Source of the DNA: Saprospiraceae bacterium | GTDB lineage: Bacteria > Bacteroidota > Bacteroidia > Chitinophagales > Saprospiraceae | Reading direction: 5' to 3' | NCBI GenBank assembly: GCA_016709995.1 | Contig: JADJLQ010000001.1 | Span: 716,001 to 780,000 of the forward strand | Length of the DNA: 64,000 nucleotides | Shown here: positions 40,387 to 50,230 of the stretch, piece after piece | Layout of the letters: every line of letters begins with the position of its first letter | Position numbering within the stretch: the first letter of the stretch is position 1 | Made by a program: the position numbers and the translations under genes | The notes under the pieces: generated by a model | Databases searched by the model: none | Told to the model about the DNA's origin: nothing | Seen by the model: the letters and a program-made list of their open reading frames with translations, nothing else

Positions 40387-40776
40387 ATGAAAAAATTACT
40401 ATTATTATTGATTCCATTTTTCTCATCGTTATTCGTTGATGCAATCTCTCAGACAGTTTATGTTACAAAGACAGGGAAAAAATATCATATAGAAAGTTGT
40501 AGATATTTGAGTAAGACTTCATATTCAATTAGTCTATCCGATGCGAAGAATAGGGGATATGATGCTTGCAGTGTGTGTAAACCAGTTTCAATTATTAAGA
40601 CAATCCCACCTGCTAATTTGAAACAAACTGATAAAAATGAGACTCCAAACAATACCATTGCGACAAGGCAAGGCACAAGATCTGTCCAATGCTCGGCCAA
40701 GACAAAAGCAGGTTCTCAATGCAAACGGATAACTACGAGTTCAAATGGCAAGTGTTGGCAGCACGGGGGCAATTAG
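40387..40776 (+). CDS. Secreted small Cys-rich protein, YHxxxC/CxxC plus zinc-knuckle-like tail (paralogue 2)
   Basis: A signal peptide (MKKLLLLLIPFFSSLF to AISQ) is followed by VYVTKTGKKYHIESCRYL and DACSVCKPV, then VQCSAKTKAGSQCKRI and KCWQHGG. This matches module for module the protein at 36,280. The YH..C and CxxC module resembles short Cys motifs found at the ends of some secreted nucleases, though no nuclease domain is present here. The role is unknown; zinc binding is inferred. The 129-residue frame is intact. Confidence 0.75.
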   Translation: MKKLLLLLIPFFSSLFVDAISQTVYVTKTGKKYHIESCRYLSKTSYSISLSDAKNRGYDACSVCKPVSIIKTIPPANLKQTDKNETPNNTIATRQGTRSVQCSAKTKAGSQCKRITTSSNGKCWQHGGN

Positions 40777-41004
40777 GCACGACAAAAGGTTATTGATAAG
40801 ATGTACCCCTTAAATCATGTCCAGATTCTCGTATCAAGCTTTTTTGATTCTTACTTCTAACTTCAGAGTAATAATTTAAACTTGTGAACTCAAGATTTGA
40901 ATAAGAATATTACTACTTTTAAGCAGAATAGAGACCATTGCAAACTTTTAGCCATGTCATAAATGTTAATTCTTTTTTATTGTGATCATAAAAAACAAAA
41001 TATT

Positions 41005-41277
41005 ATGAAAGTTAGTCTTATAGTTAAATTAATTTTAATAAGTATTCTAATAGTTTTCAATATCTACTTTTTGAGCTTTTTTTATTCGTGGTTTGCATAC
41101 ATGTCTAGAATTCATATGAGGCAATTTGGACATAATACTTATTTCTGGTCATATATACTTACGAACTCATCACTTTGGGATTTAATAAGAGCACCATTAG
41201 CAATTTTCACGATGGTTATAGATTGTGTTATTATCTTCAAATTAGCTAAGAATGCATTACAAGGAAAATTTGATTGA
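41005..41277 (+). CDS. Small membrane protein, unrecognised
   Basis: The start at 41,005 (MKVSLIVKLILISILIVFNI) is preferred over an upstream in-frame codon at 40,963, which adds a non-hydrophobic leader. About 90 residues with two probable membrane helices (8-33 and 58-78) and a polar loop SRIHMRQFGHNTYF. No family or neighbour-based role is clear. Confidence 0.5.
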   Translation: MKVSLIVKLILISILIVFNIYFLSFFYSWFAYMSRIHMRQFGHNTYFWSYILTNSSLWDLIRAPLAIFTMVIDCVIIFKLAKNALQGKFD

Positions 41278-41518
41278 TATCTCGCAAATTCGCATTAGAG
41301 GAACTTTTTTTAAAATTAGAGGGTATATCCTTATTTATTTGTCTTTACTTTAAGGTTGCACTAACGGATGCTGTCCAGAATGGTTACACCGTTGGCTATG
41401 CTGGTTTGAATGATGAGGAAAGATATGTGGAACGACTGAGATGGTTATGGAAGAGTTAGCGAAAATACACAATGTAGAGATTGGAGAAATAGATGATGAT
41501 AAACAAAACTTAGCTTAA
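41274..41518 (+). pseudogene. Remnant or frameshifted small soluble protein
   Basis: One frame gives TDAVQNGYTVGYAGLNDEERYV and stops at 41,459. A second frame continues MEELAKIHNVEIGEIDDDKQNL to 41,518. The joint reading looks protein-like (charged, helical), but I cannot name it and the start is unclear. It may be the tail of a lost gene. Confidence 0.35.
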
Positions 41519-41845
41519 GTACATCTTTGCCCTTTGTGAGGTTTTTGAATTTTCAAAATTTAAAACAATGCATTTTAACTCATAAAGAAAAGATAAGATC
41601 AAAATGCTTAATTTTCATAACTAAATAAGCACAAAAAGTAAGCGACCACTCATAAGAAAGGAACAATTTTAAATACCTCAGATAAATGGCAAGATAAGCG
41701 ATTAACTTTCGAAACAAAATGCTGGCAGGAATTCAAAATGATGATAAAGAAACAAAATGTTTGAACGACCAATACTAGACAAATTTCCAAATCTATTTCA
41801 ATTCGAAGTTTATTAAATATTAAATCAAGCCCATAAATTATTCTT
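41519..41845. other. No gene seen
   Basis: About 325 bp, AT-rich, with no supported open frame. It probably carries the promoter of the HEPN gene at 41,846, but I see no exact TAnnTTTG box close to its start. Confidence 0.45.
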
Positions 41846-42832
41846 ATGTATTTACATACACAAAAAGGTAAAATAGGATTAAACAGAATATTTCCTGATT
41901 CATGGAATCAAAAAGGCGTAAAATCAAGAATAGCATTCACAGCCTTTGAAATTACTCTACCAAAATCTCAATATAAAATTAATGATGATCCTATTAAATT
42001 AATTACTGCCACTTATATTATTATAATATTTTATGGTAAGTTAGAATTTCCAAAAAAACATAAAATGTATTCATTTGGATCAGAGAAAGCTAGTGTGTCC
42101 ATAAAGAACACTATCTCAGAAATAGGATTTTTGATGGTATGTTTCATGCGGGACGAAGAGTTAAATATTCAAAGTTTACAAGCAGAAATTGTATTAAACG
42201 GCTATGCTGGAATATCTTCTTTATCTTTAGGCAAAAATGCTATATTGAGACATATAATTACAAACAGTACTGATTATACTTATTATAGTCCAATACAATT
42301 TACGGTTTCTGGAAGAGTTCATGGAATGCCTTTGTTCGAAGATATATCTGGAGCATTTATTTCAAATGATACTCTAATAAAAGCAGGTGAATTAGTTGAA
42401 AAATTGAACAAAAATTACATACGTAATAAAATTATACTCTCTACTAATTGGTATCTAAAGTCATTTTCAATGGAAGAAACTGACAGCTTTATTGCAAAGT
42501 GGATTTCTTTAGAAACTTTGTGCATGAAGAAATCTACTGATATTAAACCAATAAGGCACATCCTCTCCAAAGTCTATACCATTAACATGGGAGAAATAGA
42601 TAAACTATTTGCGATTGGTCAAATTTTTGGATTAAGATCCAAGTTAGTCCATAACGGGTACAGAATGCCTATTGATAATAAACTATTAAATCTTATGGAC
42701 TATTTAATTGAAGATTGCCTCTTATATATACTAGATGCCTCACCAAAATTTCAAGCCAAAACCTTTATAAATCAAATTGGTTTAAATGTTATGGAACATC
42801 TAAAAAGTGTCCATAAATTACTAATTGAGTAA
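41846..42832 (+). CDS. ApeA-like HEPN-domain protein, putative defence ribonuclease
   Basis: The 328-residue protein ends in a helical HEPN-type domain with FIAKWISLETLC and GLRSKLVHNGYRM, giving the RX4H motif R264-H269. Active HEPN ribonucleases use such R and H residues to cut RNA. The amino two thirds is a beta-rich domain resembling the sensor part of Apea-type abortive-infection proteins. It lies convergent to the hsdR gene with 45 bp between them. An antiphage role is inferred from domain and context, and the assignment to ApeA specifically is moderate. Confidence 0.65.
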   Translation: MYLHTQKGKIGLNRIFPDSWNQKGVKSRIAFTAFEITLPKSQYKINDDPIKLITATYIIIIFYGKLEFPKKHKMYSFGSEKASVSIKNTISEIGFLMVCFMRDEELNIQSLQAEIVLNGYAGISSLSLGKNAILRHIITNSTDYTYYSPIQFTVSGRVHGMPLFEDISGAFISNDTLIKAGELVEKLNKNYIRNKIILSTNWYLKSFSMEETDSFIAKWISLETLCMKKSTDIKPIRHILSKVYTINMGEIDKLFAIGQIFGLRSKLVHNGYRMPIDNKLLNLMDYLIEDCLLYILDASPKFQAKTFINQIGLNVMEHLKSVHKLLIE

Positions 42833-42877
42833 TTTATGTGCAATAGATTAAATAAGATCTGACAGTTGGGTTAAATT

Positions 42878-45202
42878 TTATCCCACCCTCTTATCATACA
42901 AATATCGCTGAAACTCAATAAACAAATCCCTAACCTTAGACAGATCACCTAGGACTGTCCCTGCATCCTCAAAAGACTGATATTTATTGGTTAATAGAAT
43001 AGGTAGTTTTTCTTGGTCTAGCTCTTCTACACCTGTTTCGATGTACTTGCTTAATACAAACTCTATGAACTCCTTTTGCTTGTCATTGAGTAAGGCAAAA
43101 ATGGTGGCTTGGGCAGCAGCGACTCTGGCTTCTCTGGTCATGGGCTTGATTTCACTGTTAAAGACATATTCCAGCACATCAAACAGGTCACTTTTTTCAG
43201 CATCGATAAGCTTTTGTAAGGTGTTCAACTCTTCTTTGCCAAAGCCCGCTTCGTCTAATTTCTCTAATAGGGTGCGTCTGGTGAGCGGATTGCTCCAGAT
43301 AGTCCGAAGCTCTTCTTCGCTTTTAAAGAAGTCTGGAAGGCTGCCAAATAGATTGTGGAGGAATTCTTCAGCTGAAATAGGCTTTCCTTCGGAACTCCAG
43401 AATGAGGTGGACATCATGTACTGAATCTCTCGCTCTTTGCCATCACGTAGCTTAACCTTAATTCTTTTAGGAATCTCTCGTTCGGAGGGAGGAACAGTTG
43501 GATCAATAGGTTTGGGAGGATTTGGATTTGGACCAGGAGGTCCAACTGATACGGGTTCTACTGGTTCGCCATCCCATTCGGGGTCCGCAAAATGATGGTA
43601 AGCATCGACAAAATCATAGATCGTGAAGAATTCTTTGCCGTCAAATAACCTAGTACCTCTACCGACTATTTGCTTAAACTCGATCATGGAGTTAATAGGA
43701 CGCAATAAAACGATATTCCTTATGTTCCTTGCGTCAACCCCAGTAGACAGCTTTTGAGAAGTGGTCAAAATAGTAGGAATGGTTTTTTCATTATCCTGAA
43801 AATCTCTTAGATATAGCTCTCCAAGATCACCATCGTTGGCTGTGACACGGACGCAGTAGTTAGGTTCCTCTGATTTTTTGTATTGATTTATAAGATCTCT
43901 GATGACGGCAGCATGATCCTGGGTAGCACAAAAAACAATCGCTTTCTCATTTTGAATGCAGTTGTCCAAATACAATTTTACCCTTATAGCTTCTCTGTCA
44001 AGAATTTCGATCCTTTTATTAAAATCTGGCTCTGTGTACAATCTACCTTGTTCTATTTCACCCTCGATGACCTGATCATCGCTGGTATAGATGTAGTCAT
44101 CCAGGGTGGTCTTAATACGCTTTACTTTGAAAGGGGTCAGGAAGCCATCATTGATACCCTCTTTGAGTGAATACACATATACTGGATCTCCAAAATACTT
44201 ATAGGTATCTACATTGTCATTTCGCTTAGGAGTGGCTGTCAAACCTAATTGAACGGCTGGAGAAAAATAGTCCATAATGGCTCGCCAATTGCTTTCATCA
44301 TTAGCACCCCCACGATGACACTCATCGATGACTATAAAATCAAAATAGTCAGGTGGATATTCTCCAAAGTTAGGTGCAGCATTATCATCCTGATCAACGC
44401 CCGACATAAAGGTCTGAAAGATGGTAAAGAATATATTGCCATTAGTAGGGACACCACCCTTTTTTCTTATTTCATCTGGTTTGATTCTCACCAGGGCATC
44501 TTCAGGAAAGGCAGAAAATGCATTGTAAGCCTGATCAGCTAATATATTTCTATCTGCTAAAAACAGGATACGGGGTCTTCGACTACCATCAAACCTTAGG
44601 TTCCATCGGGTATGAAACAGTTTCCAAGCAATCTGAAATGCGATAGCTGTCTTGCCTGTGCCAGTGGCGAGTGTCAATAATATGCGATTCTTTTTAAAGG
44701 CGATAGCTTCTAAGGTCTTGTTTATAGCTATTTCCTGATAATACCTTAACTGCCAAGTACCACTACGATCTTCAAATGGTATGGCAGCGAACTTTTCTCT
44801 CCATTCATTTTGACTGGTAAAAGTCTTATTCCACAGCTCATCGGGTGTCAGATATTGGTCTACAAGGCCCTCCTGGCCAGTACTAAATGAGATACTATAG
44901 ATAGCTCTCCCATTGGTGGCATAGGTGGTATCCAGGTCAAGTTTCTGAGCGTATTCTTTTGCTTGGGCTACTGCCTCACCAACCTCCTGCTGATCGCTTT
45001 TAGCCTCTACAATGGCCAGCTTTATTCCTTTGTAGACCAATACATAATCTGCCTTTATTCTTTTAGCTCTCAGCCCACCAGTTTGAATCCTACCAGCGGT
45101 GATGTAATATTCACGAAGGATTTTAGAGCCTTCTACAACGCCCCAGCCGCAAGCCTTTAGCTTGGGGTCTATGAGTTCTGCTCGTGTTTCTGCTTCGTTC
45201 AT
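42878..45202 (-). CDS. hsdR: Type I restriction endonuclease subunit R
   Basis: HsdR translocates and cuts unmodified DNA in complex with HsdM and HsdS. The amino nuclease domain has D52 and E66-A-K68 (PD-ExK type). The SF2 motor follows: Walker A ATGTGKT at 179-185, DECH at 293-296, TATP at 322-325, and the late motif QIVGRGTRL. A proline-rich hinge (GPPGPNPNPPKP) precedes a helical carboxyl domain. At 774 residues it resembles the EcoEI-type R subunits. The ATG overlaps the stop of the DUF5131 gene (ATGA), so translation is coupled to the R-M operon. Confidence 0.95.
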   Translation of the reverse strand: MNEAETRAELIDPKLKACGWGVVEGSKILREYYITAGRIQTGGLRAKRIKADYVLVYKGIKLAIVEAKSDQQEVGEAVAQAKEYAQKLDLDTTYATNGRAIYSISFSTGQEGLVDQYLTPDELWNKTFTSQNEWREKFAAIPFEDRSGTWQLRYYQEIAINKTLEAIAFKKNRILLTLATGTGKTAIAFQIAWKLFHTRWNLRFDGSRRPRILFLADRNILADQAYNAFSAFPEDALVRIKPDEIRKKGGVPTNGNIFFTIFQTFMSGVDQDDNAAPNFGEYPPDYFDFIVIDECHRGGANDESNWRAIMDYFSPAVQLGLTATPKRNDNVDTYKYFGDPVYVYSLKEGINDGFLTPFKVKRIKTTLDDYIYTSDDQVIEGEIEQGRLYTEPDFNKRIEILDREAIRVKLYLDNCIQNEKAIVFCATQDHAAVIRDLINQYKKSEEPNYCVRVTANDGDLGELYLRDFQDNEKTIPTILTTSQKLSTGVDARNIRNIVLLRPINSMIEFKQIVGRGTRLFDGKEFFTIYDFVDAYHHFADPEWDGEPVEPVSVGPPGPNPNPPKPIDPTVPPSEREIPKRIKVKLRDGKEREIQYMMSTSFWSSEGKPISAEEFLHNLFGSLPDFFKSEEELRTIWSNPLTRRTLLEKLDEAGFGKEELNTLQKLIDAEKSDLFDVLEYVFNSEIKPMTREARVAAAQATIFALLNDKQKEFIEFVLSKYIETGVEELDQEKLPILLTNKYQSFEDAGTVLGDLSKVRDLFIEFQRYLYDKRVG

Positions 45203-45924
45203 TCTGTTTCTATTACTTCCGGCATTTCCAAATATTTTTTACCATTCAGGAGATTACCTGTTTTCTTTTTATTTGTTCCACCCCATTGTTTAAAGAAAAA
45301 CGCTATATCTGCCTGTTTGCATTGTTCCTTAATTTCCATTACCCATTCTTTTTTCATTGGGCGTGGAGTTCTTCCGCTCTCACCACCCACAATCACCCAA
45401 TCAATTCCTTTCAGGTTCAAATCTGATAATGGACTGATTAGCGGCTCACAACTCAAAAACTTTGTTCTTGCATTCGTTTGGCGTAATAAGTCAATACGTT
45501 TCATGAATGTTTTACTCTCAACAGAAACACCCATCCAAATGTTATGTGTCCATTCTAACAAACCTTCTTTGTCGTAATACAAAAGCACATCAGCTCGTTT
45601 GGTCAAAATCTGAAAAACGTGTTGCGGATTCTCTTTCATTACCCTGAACACCTTTTGAATGAACTCAATAGGTACATCTTTATGAAATAAATCGCTCATT
45701 GAATTGACAAATACCATTTTCGACTTTTTCCAAGTGTATGGCGTTTTCAATTCATCTTCGTGAATAGCCAACTCAAACCCGTTGGCATATTTTTCAACGC
45801 CCATTGCTGTCAGGCGTTTTGCCATTACTTCGGCATAGCAGAATTTGCAACCTGCGGAAATTTTATCGCAACCCGTTGTTGGGTTCCAAGTCATTTCAGT
45901 CCATTCTATGCTTGATTGTGCCAT
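45199..45924 (-). CDS. DUF5131 (Gp37/Gp68-type) three-Cys-motif protein
   Basis: The 241-residue protein opens with WNPTTGCDKISAGCKFCYAE, a C19-X6-C26-X2-C29 cluster of the kind that could bind an iron-sulfur cluster as in radical-SAM relatives. VFVNSMSDLFH, FQILTKRADVL, MGVSVES, FLSCEPLISPL and DWVIVGGESG are family hallmarks. The biochemical activity is unknown. It is known as the partner of TcmP proteins, and here TcmP is encoded directly upstream (TAATG overlap) and hsdR downstream (ATGA overlap). The pair is thus built into a type I R-M operon. Confidence 0.85.
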   Translation of the reverse strand: MAQSSIEWTEMTWNPTTGCDKISAGCKFCYAEVMAKRLTAMGVEKYANGFELAIHEDELKTPYTWKKSKMVFVNSMSDLFHKDVPIEFIQKVFRVMKENPQHVFQILTKRADVLLYYDKEGLLEWTHNIWMGVSVESKTFMKRIDLLRQTNARTKFLSCEPLISPLSDLNLKGIDWVIVGGESGRTPRPMKKEWVMEIKEQCKQADIAFFFKQWGGTNKKKTGNLLNGKKYLEMPEVIETE

Positions 45925-47039
45925 TACTTTAATTTTATAATTGCCTTATTCGGATTTTCTTTAAAGTTAGAATAACTTATATAAAATGCCCCTTTAGGTG
46001 GTCGATTTCCTGTCTCATCTGTTACATCTAATGAATCTTGCAATGATTTTAAAATTTCAGTGCCATGCTTTGGTAAGTATCTATTGTGTATTATAAATTC
46101 AAACAATTCTCCGGATGTCTTTGATCCACTTTGAAGATATTTAATAATTAATTTTTGCAACTTATCGGTGTTTGCAATCTCACTTGATTGACTGAATAAA
46201 TTATTCGTTTGTACCCCTTGCCAACCTCTTCCGTCTTCTCTATCTATCTTCCATTTTGCTTCTAACATTTTTAAATATCCTAAAGTATTAGAAGTAAAAA
46301 AGAATAGACAAAAAAATTGGTTTAATTCCCGTTTGATAACGAATGAATCTACAAAAACATTATCCCCCAACTTGGATTGAAAACCATTCATTACAATGTC
46401 AATAAATTCTAAGCCATCTACCCCCCTTATCTTATCTGAAATCTCCAAGTCTTCCATGAATCTTATTAAGCATTCAGGAGTTCCATTGTCCTTAAATCTA
46501 TACATGTGATGAGTGGGCATGAATAACAGAACTTCAGTTTTCCCAGTGATTGTCAAATCGTAAATGTCATTTAAAGAAACCTCACTATATCCATACGGGT
46601 CAATAAATACAAACCCTCTTTCATTATTGAATTGATTTATTTCCTTTCTTATTTCAGCAAGAATAGCCTTATAATCTTCTGTACGATATTTGATCGCTCC
46701 AAAATTAGAAATGTCTAATTTCTTTGCGGTTATGTTGTTTTGTAGGTTAGTTATTTTTTGTTTATCCAAGTCATTAAACAAACAATTAAACTTTGTGGGT
46801 TTGTTTCTTGGTCTTGCAACTGATTCATGCGCATTAACTATCTCATTCAAAAAAACAATTGGACTGCCTTCACCTCCATTATCATAAATGCCTGGTCCAC
46901 TGAACAAGTCATATAGAAATACTGCTTTAATCCAATCCGCATTTGATAAAATACCAAGATAGGCAGATATGTATTCTTTTAAAAGCCTAACCTTTGCAGC
47001 AGAATGTTCATACATGATACTTTTTGATTCGTGTTCCAT
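45924..47039 (-). CDS. tcmP: Three-Cys-motif partner protein TcmP
   Basis: The start at 47,039 (MEHESKSIMYEHSAAKVRLL) is chosen because it follows the hsdS stop by one base; a longer frame from 47,066 would overlap hsdS. The amino half has a methyltransferase-like core (FLYDLFSGPGIYDNGG, FIDPYGYSEV), and the carboxyl part carries a winged-helix-like segment (SGELFEFIIHNRYLPKHGTEI). TcmP family members regularly neighbour DUF5131 proteins. Function is unknown; a nucleic-acid or tRNA modification role is conceivable from the fold, as inference. It is the third gene of the R-M operon. The length is 371 residues. Confidence 0.85.
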   Translation of the reverse strand: MEHESKSIMYEHSAAKVRLLKEYISAYLGILSNADWIKAVFLYDLFSGPGIYDNGGEGSPIVFLNEIVNAHESVARPRNKPTKFNCLFNDLDKQKITNLQNNITAKKLDISNFGAIKYRTEDYKAILAEIRKEINQFNNERGFVFIDPYGYSEVSLNDIYDLTITGKTEVLLFMPTHHMYRFKDNGTPECLIRFMEDLEISDKIRGVDGLEFIDIVMNGFQSKLGDNVFVDSFVIKRELNQFFCLFFFTSNTLGYLKMLEAKWKIDREDGRGWQGVQTNNLFSQSSEIANTDKLQKLIIKYLQSGSKTSGELFEFIIHNRYLPKHGTEILKSLQDSLDVTDETGNRPPKGAFYISYSNFKENPNKAIIKLK

Positions 47040-47040
47040 A

Positions 47041-48276
47041 TTAGTTAACGCTTTCCAATTTTTCAATTTTCAACTCCCCCGCAAATGCCTTTTGCAAGAT
47101 ACTCTTTTTCAGTTCTTCCAAATCCTCTATTTTCTTTTGATACACCGATTCCAGCTTTTGCGTTTCGGCTCGCAGGGCATCTAATTGGCGGACGATGGTT
47201 TGTTGTTCTTTGAATGGAATATAGGGGAAGTTGAAATTTCTTAATGACTTTAAGGAAACCGTTTTCTGTGCTGTTCCTGTTGCCGTTTCATTTGCTTGTG
47301 AAATTGCTTGTGGAGATAAAATCCAATAATAAAGCAATTTGCTATCAAGTTTTTTACTTGGTCTGATTAAACCAATGTGTCGTTGAAAACAAAATCTGAA
47401 ATCATCTTCAATCAAAACGGGTATTCCGTAAGAACCTGTAACGGTGTAAAGAACATCTCCTTTAATTGGTTTTTTATTTGGCTTTAAATCATCATAGTAT
47501 TTCTCTGGCACTTTGAATGTGGCAGAAAAGTCAATTTTATGGGTCTGCTTATTGATATTTGAAATGGTAATGAATGGTAAACCAAATTCAGATTTAGGCG
47601 GAGGCATATGGTCGCCATCTGAAATATCAGTAGCCATTTCAGAAAGTTTCACAAACTCCCAATCCCCATTCTCAAACACCCCTTGCAAATAACTTTCAAA
47701 AAGTTGTTTGGCGTTTTTGAGGTTTTGTTCGGCATTGGCTTTTGCCTTGGCTATGGCGGCAAAGGCTTTATCTAATATGGCTACGATGCGTTGTTGCTCG
47801 GGAAGGGGTGGAAGAGGGATTTTAGTATTTCTGATTTTTATTTGGGATATATTAGGTTGTGCTCCACCAACTGCTTGTGCAACTAAATCTTGCTTTTTTG
47901 AAAGAAAACAGTAAAATAAATATTCTGGGATTGTTTTTTCATTAGGTAGTATGCCACACACAGCTTGATTTGTGCAAGCTTCAAGTTTTAGAATACCAAC
48001 TTGCCCAGCTGTTGCTCCATACATTGCGACAAGCACAGTGTTTATAGGAAACAACTTTGCAGATGAGTTTCTTAATCCCTTCTCAGTAATGTAATTTTTA
48101 GCTTCAAAAACTTCACCTTGGCTTACTTCACCACTCATTAACCAAGGAATAGTTCCACCTTCGTAATAGTCTTTATGTGCTTTTAATGGTGTTCCACCTG
48201 CACCAGTATCACAGACCTCACCTAGCTTTTTTAGTTCCCAACCATTCGGCAGTCTCAGCCCCTCGTCTTGTATCAT
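47041..48276 (-). CDS. hsdS: Type I restriction specificity subunit S
   Basis: HsdS chooses the bipartite target sequence for both methylation and cleavage. Two target-recognition domains are visible, starting at LPNGWELKKLGEVCDTGAGG and NGDWEFVKLSEMATDISDGD. Each is followed by a conserved helical spacer (PLPPLPEQQRIVAILDKAFAA and PFKEQQTIVRQLDALRAETQ). The 411-residue length is typical. Its ATG overlaps the hsdM stop by 4 bp. The recognition sequence cannot be read from the protein. Confidence 0.94.
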   Translation of the reverse strand: MIQDEGLRLPNGWELKKLGEVCDTGAGGTPLKAHKDYYEGGTIPWLMSGEVSQGEVFEAKNYITEKGLRNSSAKLFPINTVLVAMYGATAGQVGILKLEACTNQAVCGILPNEKTIPEYLFYCFLSKKQDLVAQAVGGAQPNISQIKIRNTKIPLPPLPEQQRIVAILDKAFAAIAKAKANAEQNLKNAKQLFESYLQGVFENGDWEFVKLSEMATDISDGDHMPPPKSEFGLPFITISNINKQTHKIDFSATFKVPEKYYDDLKPNKKPIKGDVLYTVTGSYGIPVLIEDDFRFCFQRHIGLIRPSKKLDSKLLYYWILSPQAISQANETATGTAQKTVSLKSLRNFNFPYIPFKEQQTIVRQLDALRAETQKLESVYQKKIEDLEELKKSILQKAFAGELKIEKLESVN

Positions 48277-49739
48277 ATTAGTTCCAAAATTGAGTTTAAA
48301 ATATCTGCACTTTCCTCGTCCAGTGCTTTCATTTCTTCCAAAATCTCCAGCGGTTGTCGTAAAGCGGTTTCTTCTTTTTTATTAGGGTTTTTTGAACTCA
48401 AATCATAAGTAGTTTGGTCAATGTCTTTTATATTAATGCTCCAAGAGTTTTCGCTGTCCTTTTTTGTTTTTTGTAACTCAATGAAGTCGGCTAAATCTTT
48501 TTCATTTAAGGCATTGGTCTTGCCGAGGTTTCTATCAAGATTTAGTTGGTAAAACCATATCTTTCGGGTAGCACTTCCTTTTTCAAAAAACAATACCACT
48601 GTTTTTACCCCAGCACCCGTAAAAGTGCCTCCAGGTAAATCCAACACAGTATGCAGGTTGCAACTTTCTAATAGTTGTTTACGCAAAGCCACAGAAGCAT
48701 TATCAGTATTACTCAAAAATGTATTTTTAATAACCACACCAGCCTTACCACCTGCCTTGAGTATTTTAATAAAGTGTTGTAAGAACAATGAAGCTGTCTC
48801 ACCCGTTTTGATCGGGAAGTTTTGTTGAACTTCGGCACGTTCTTTACCTCCAAAGGGAGGATTAGCCAAGACAATATCGTAACGGTCTTTCTCTTGGATA
48901 TCAGCAAGGTTCTCGGCAAGGGTATTGGTATGGATGATATTGGGAGCTTCTACTCCGTGCAGGATCATATTCATAATGCCTATAATGTACGCCAAGGACT
49001 TCTTTTCTTTACCGTAGAAGGACTTTTTCTGAAGGGTTTCGATGTCCTTGGTAGTAATGCTTTCTGGCTTGCCTTTGCTATGTCTGAGATATTCGTATGA
49101 CTCACAGAGGAAGCCTGCACTACCTACTGCACCGTCATATATTTTCTCTCCGATCTTAGGTGCTACCACTTTGACTATGGTCTTAATCAATGGCCTGGGG
49201 GTGTAATACTCTCCACCGTTGCGTCCAGCATTACCCATATTCTTTATCTTGTCCTCATAGAGGTGACTCATCTCGTGCTTTTCTGCATGTGTGCGGAAAC
49301 GTAGCTCATCGATGCGATTAATCACCTCGCGAAGATTGTACCCACTCTGAATGCGGTTTTTTAACTCACTAAATATCTCTCCGATCTTGTATTGTATCGT
49401 ATCTGCACTCTCGGCAGAGGTCTTGAACTTCTTGAGGTAAGGGAAGAGCTTATTGTTTACAAAATCAGTAAGGTCATCACCTGTCATGGCTTTGTGATGA
49501 TCCAGATTGCCAGTTTTGTCTTTTGGCATAGCCCATTTGCTCCACTGATATTGTGGCTCAATGATGGTATCATAGGTCTTGCCAGCAAGTTCTGCGGCTG
49601 TTTTTTTGTCTTTTTCGAGATCATCCAGGTACTTTAAGAATAGCACCCAGGAGGTCTGCTCTACATAGTCGAGTTCGCTACCGCAGCCTGCATCCTTGTG
49701 GAGGATATCGTCGATGTTTTTGAAGGTTTGTTCAAACAT
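48273..49739 (-). CDS. hsdM: Type I restriction-modification methyltransferase subunit M
   Basis: HsdM makes N6-methyladenine in the HsdS target. The start at 49,739 (MFEQTFKNIDDILHKDAGCG) matches the family; 32 upstream in-frame codons lack protein character. The amino helical domain is followed by the SAM motif DGAVGSAGFLCESY and catalytic motif IV NPPFGG. About 488 residues. It is the first gene of the five-gene operon hsdM-hsdS-tcmP-DUF5131-hsdR, which reads leftward. Confidence 0.95.
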   Translation of the reverse strand: MFEQTFKNIDDILHKDAGCGSELDYVEQTSWVLFLKYLDDLEKDKKTAAELAGKTYDTIIEPQYQWSKWAMPKDKTGNLDHHKAMTGDDLTDFVNNKLFPYLKKFKTSAESADTIQYKIGEIFSELKNRIQSGYNLREVINRIDELRFRTHAEKHEMSHLYEDKIKNMGNAGRNGGEYYTPRPLIKTIVKVVAPKIGEKIYDGAVGSAGFLCESYEYLRHSKGKPESITTKDIETLQKKSFYGKEKKSLAYIIGIMNMILHGVEAPNIIHTNTLAENLADIQEKDRYDIVLANPPFGGKERAEVQQNFPIKTGETASLFLQHFIKILKAGGKAGVVIKNTFLSNTDNASVALRKQLLESCNLHTVLDLPGGTFTGAGVKTVVLFFEKGSATRKIWFYQLNLDRNLGKTNALNEKDLADFIELQKTKKDSENSWSINIKDIDQTTYDLSSKNPNKKEETALRQPLEILEEMKALDEESADILNSILELI

Positions 49740-50230
49740 GGATTGGGTTCGGTTTATTGATCCGAAGGTAAGAAAATGAATGGTTTTAGGGTGGCTAGTC
49801 TTGCAGGAGGGTTTGAAAAGCAATATTTGGGCCAAATTCTGACTAATATTGACCTCTAGTACCTCGTGAGTACGGTTCAGAGAGGCTTTCTTTGATTTTT
49901 AATGGTATGCCATCCAACAAGAGGTCGGATCGCTCAAAACCGACAAATAAAAGGTCCTCTGAATGAGCCAAAATACTGACAATAAACTAAATTTAGACCA
50001 TCATAATGATAAAATGGATATCAATTGAATAAAATTTATACTAAAATGGCATTAATTTTAAATATGATAAACGAAAGATAGGCAATGAAACCAGAATTTC
50101 CGAAACCATTGATAAAAGATGGATAGACTATTTCGATCAGACCAAATTAATCTGAAAGACCATTCCTGAAATTACGGAAGTTTAGTGTTAAAAATTCCCA
50201 CCATCACAAAGCGCCCGAAACATAGCTGTT
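49740..50230. other. Divergent intergenic region before hsdM and a membrane-HEPN gene
   Basis: About 490 bp between divergent genes. A small inverted repeat GGTCGG..CCGACA lies near 49,931-49,952. I saw no complete TAnnTTTG box near either start, so the promoters are not assigned. Confidence 0.4.
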
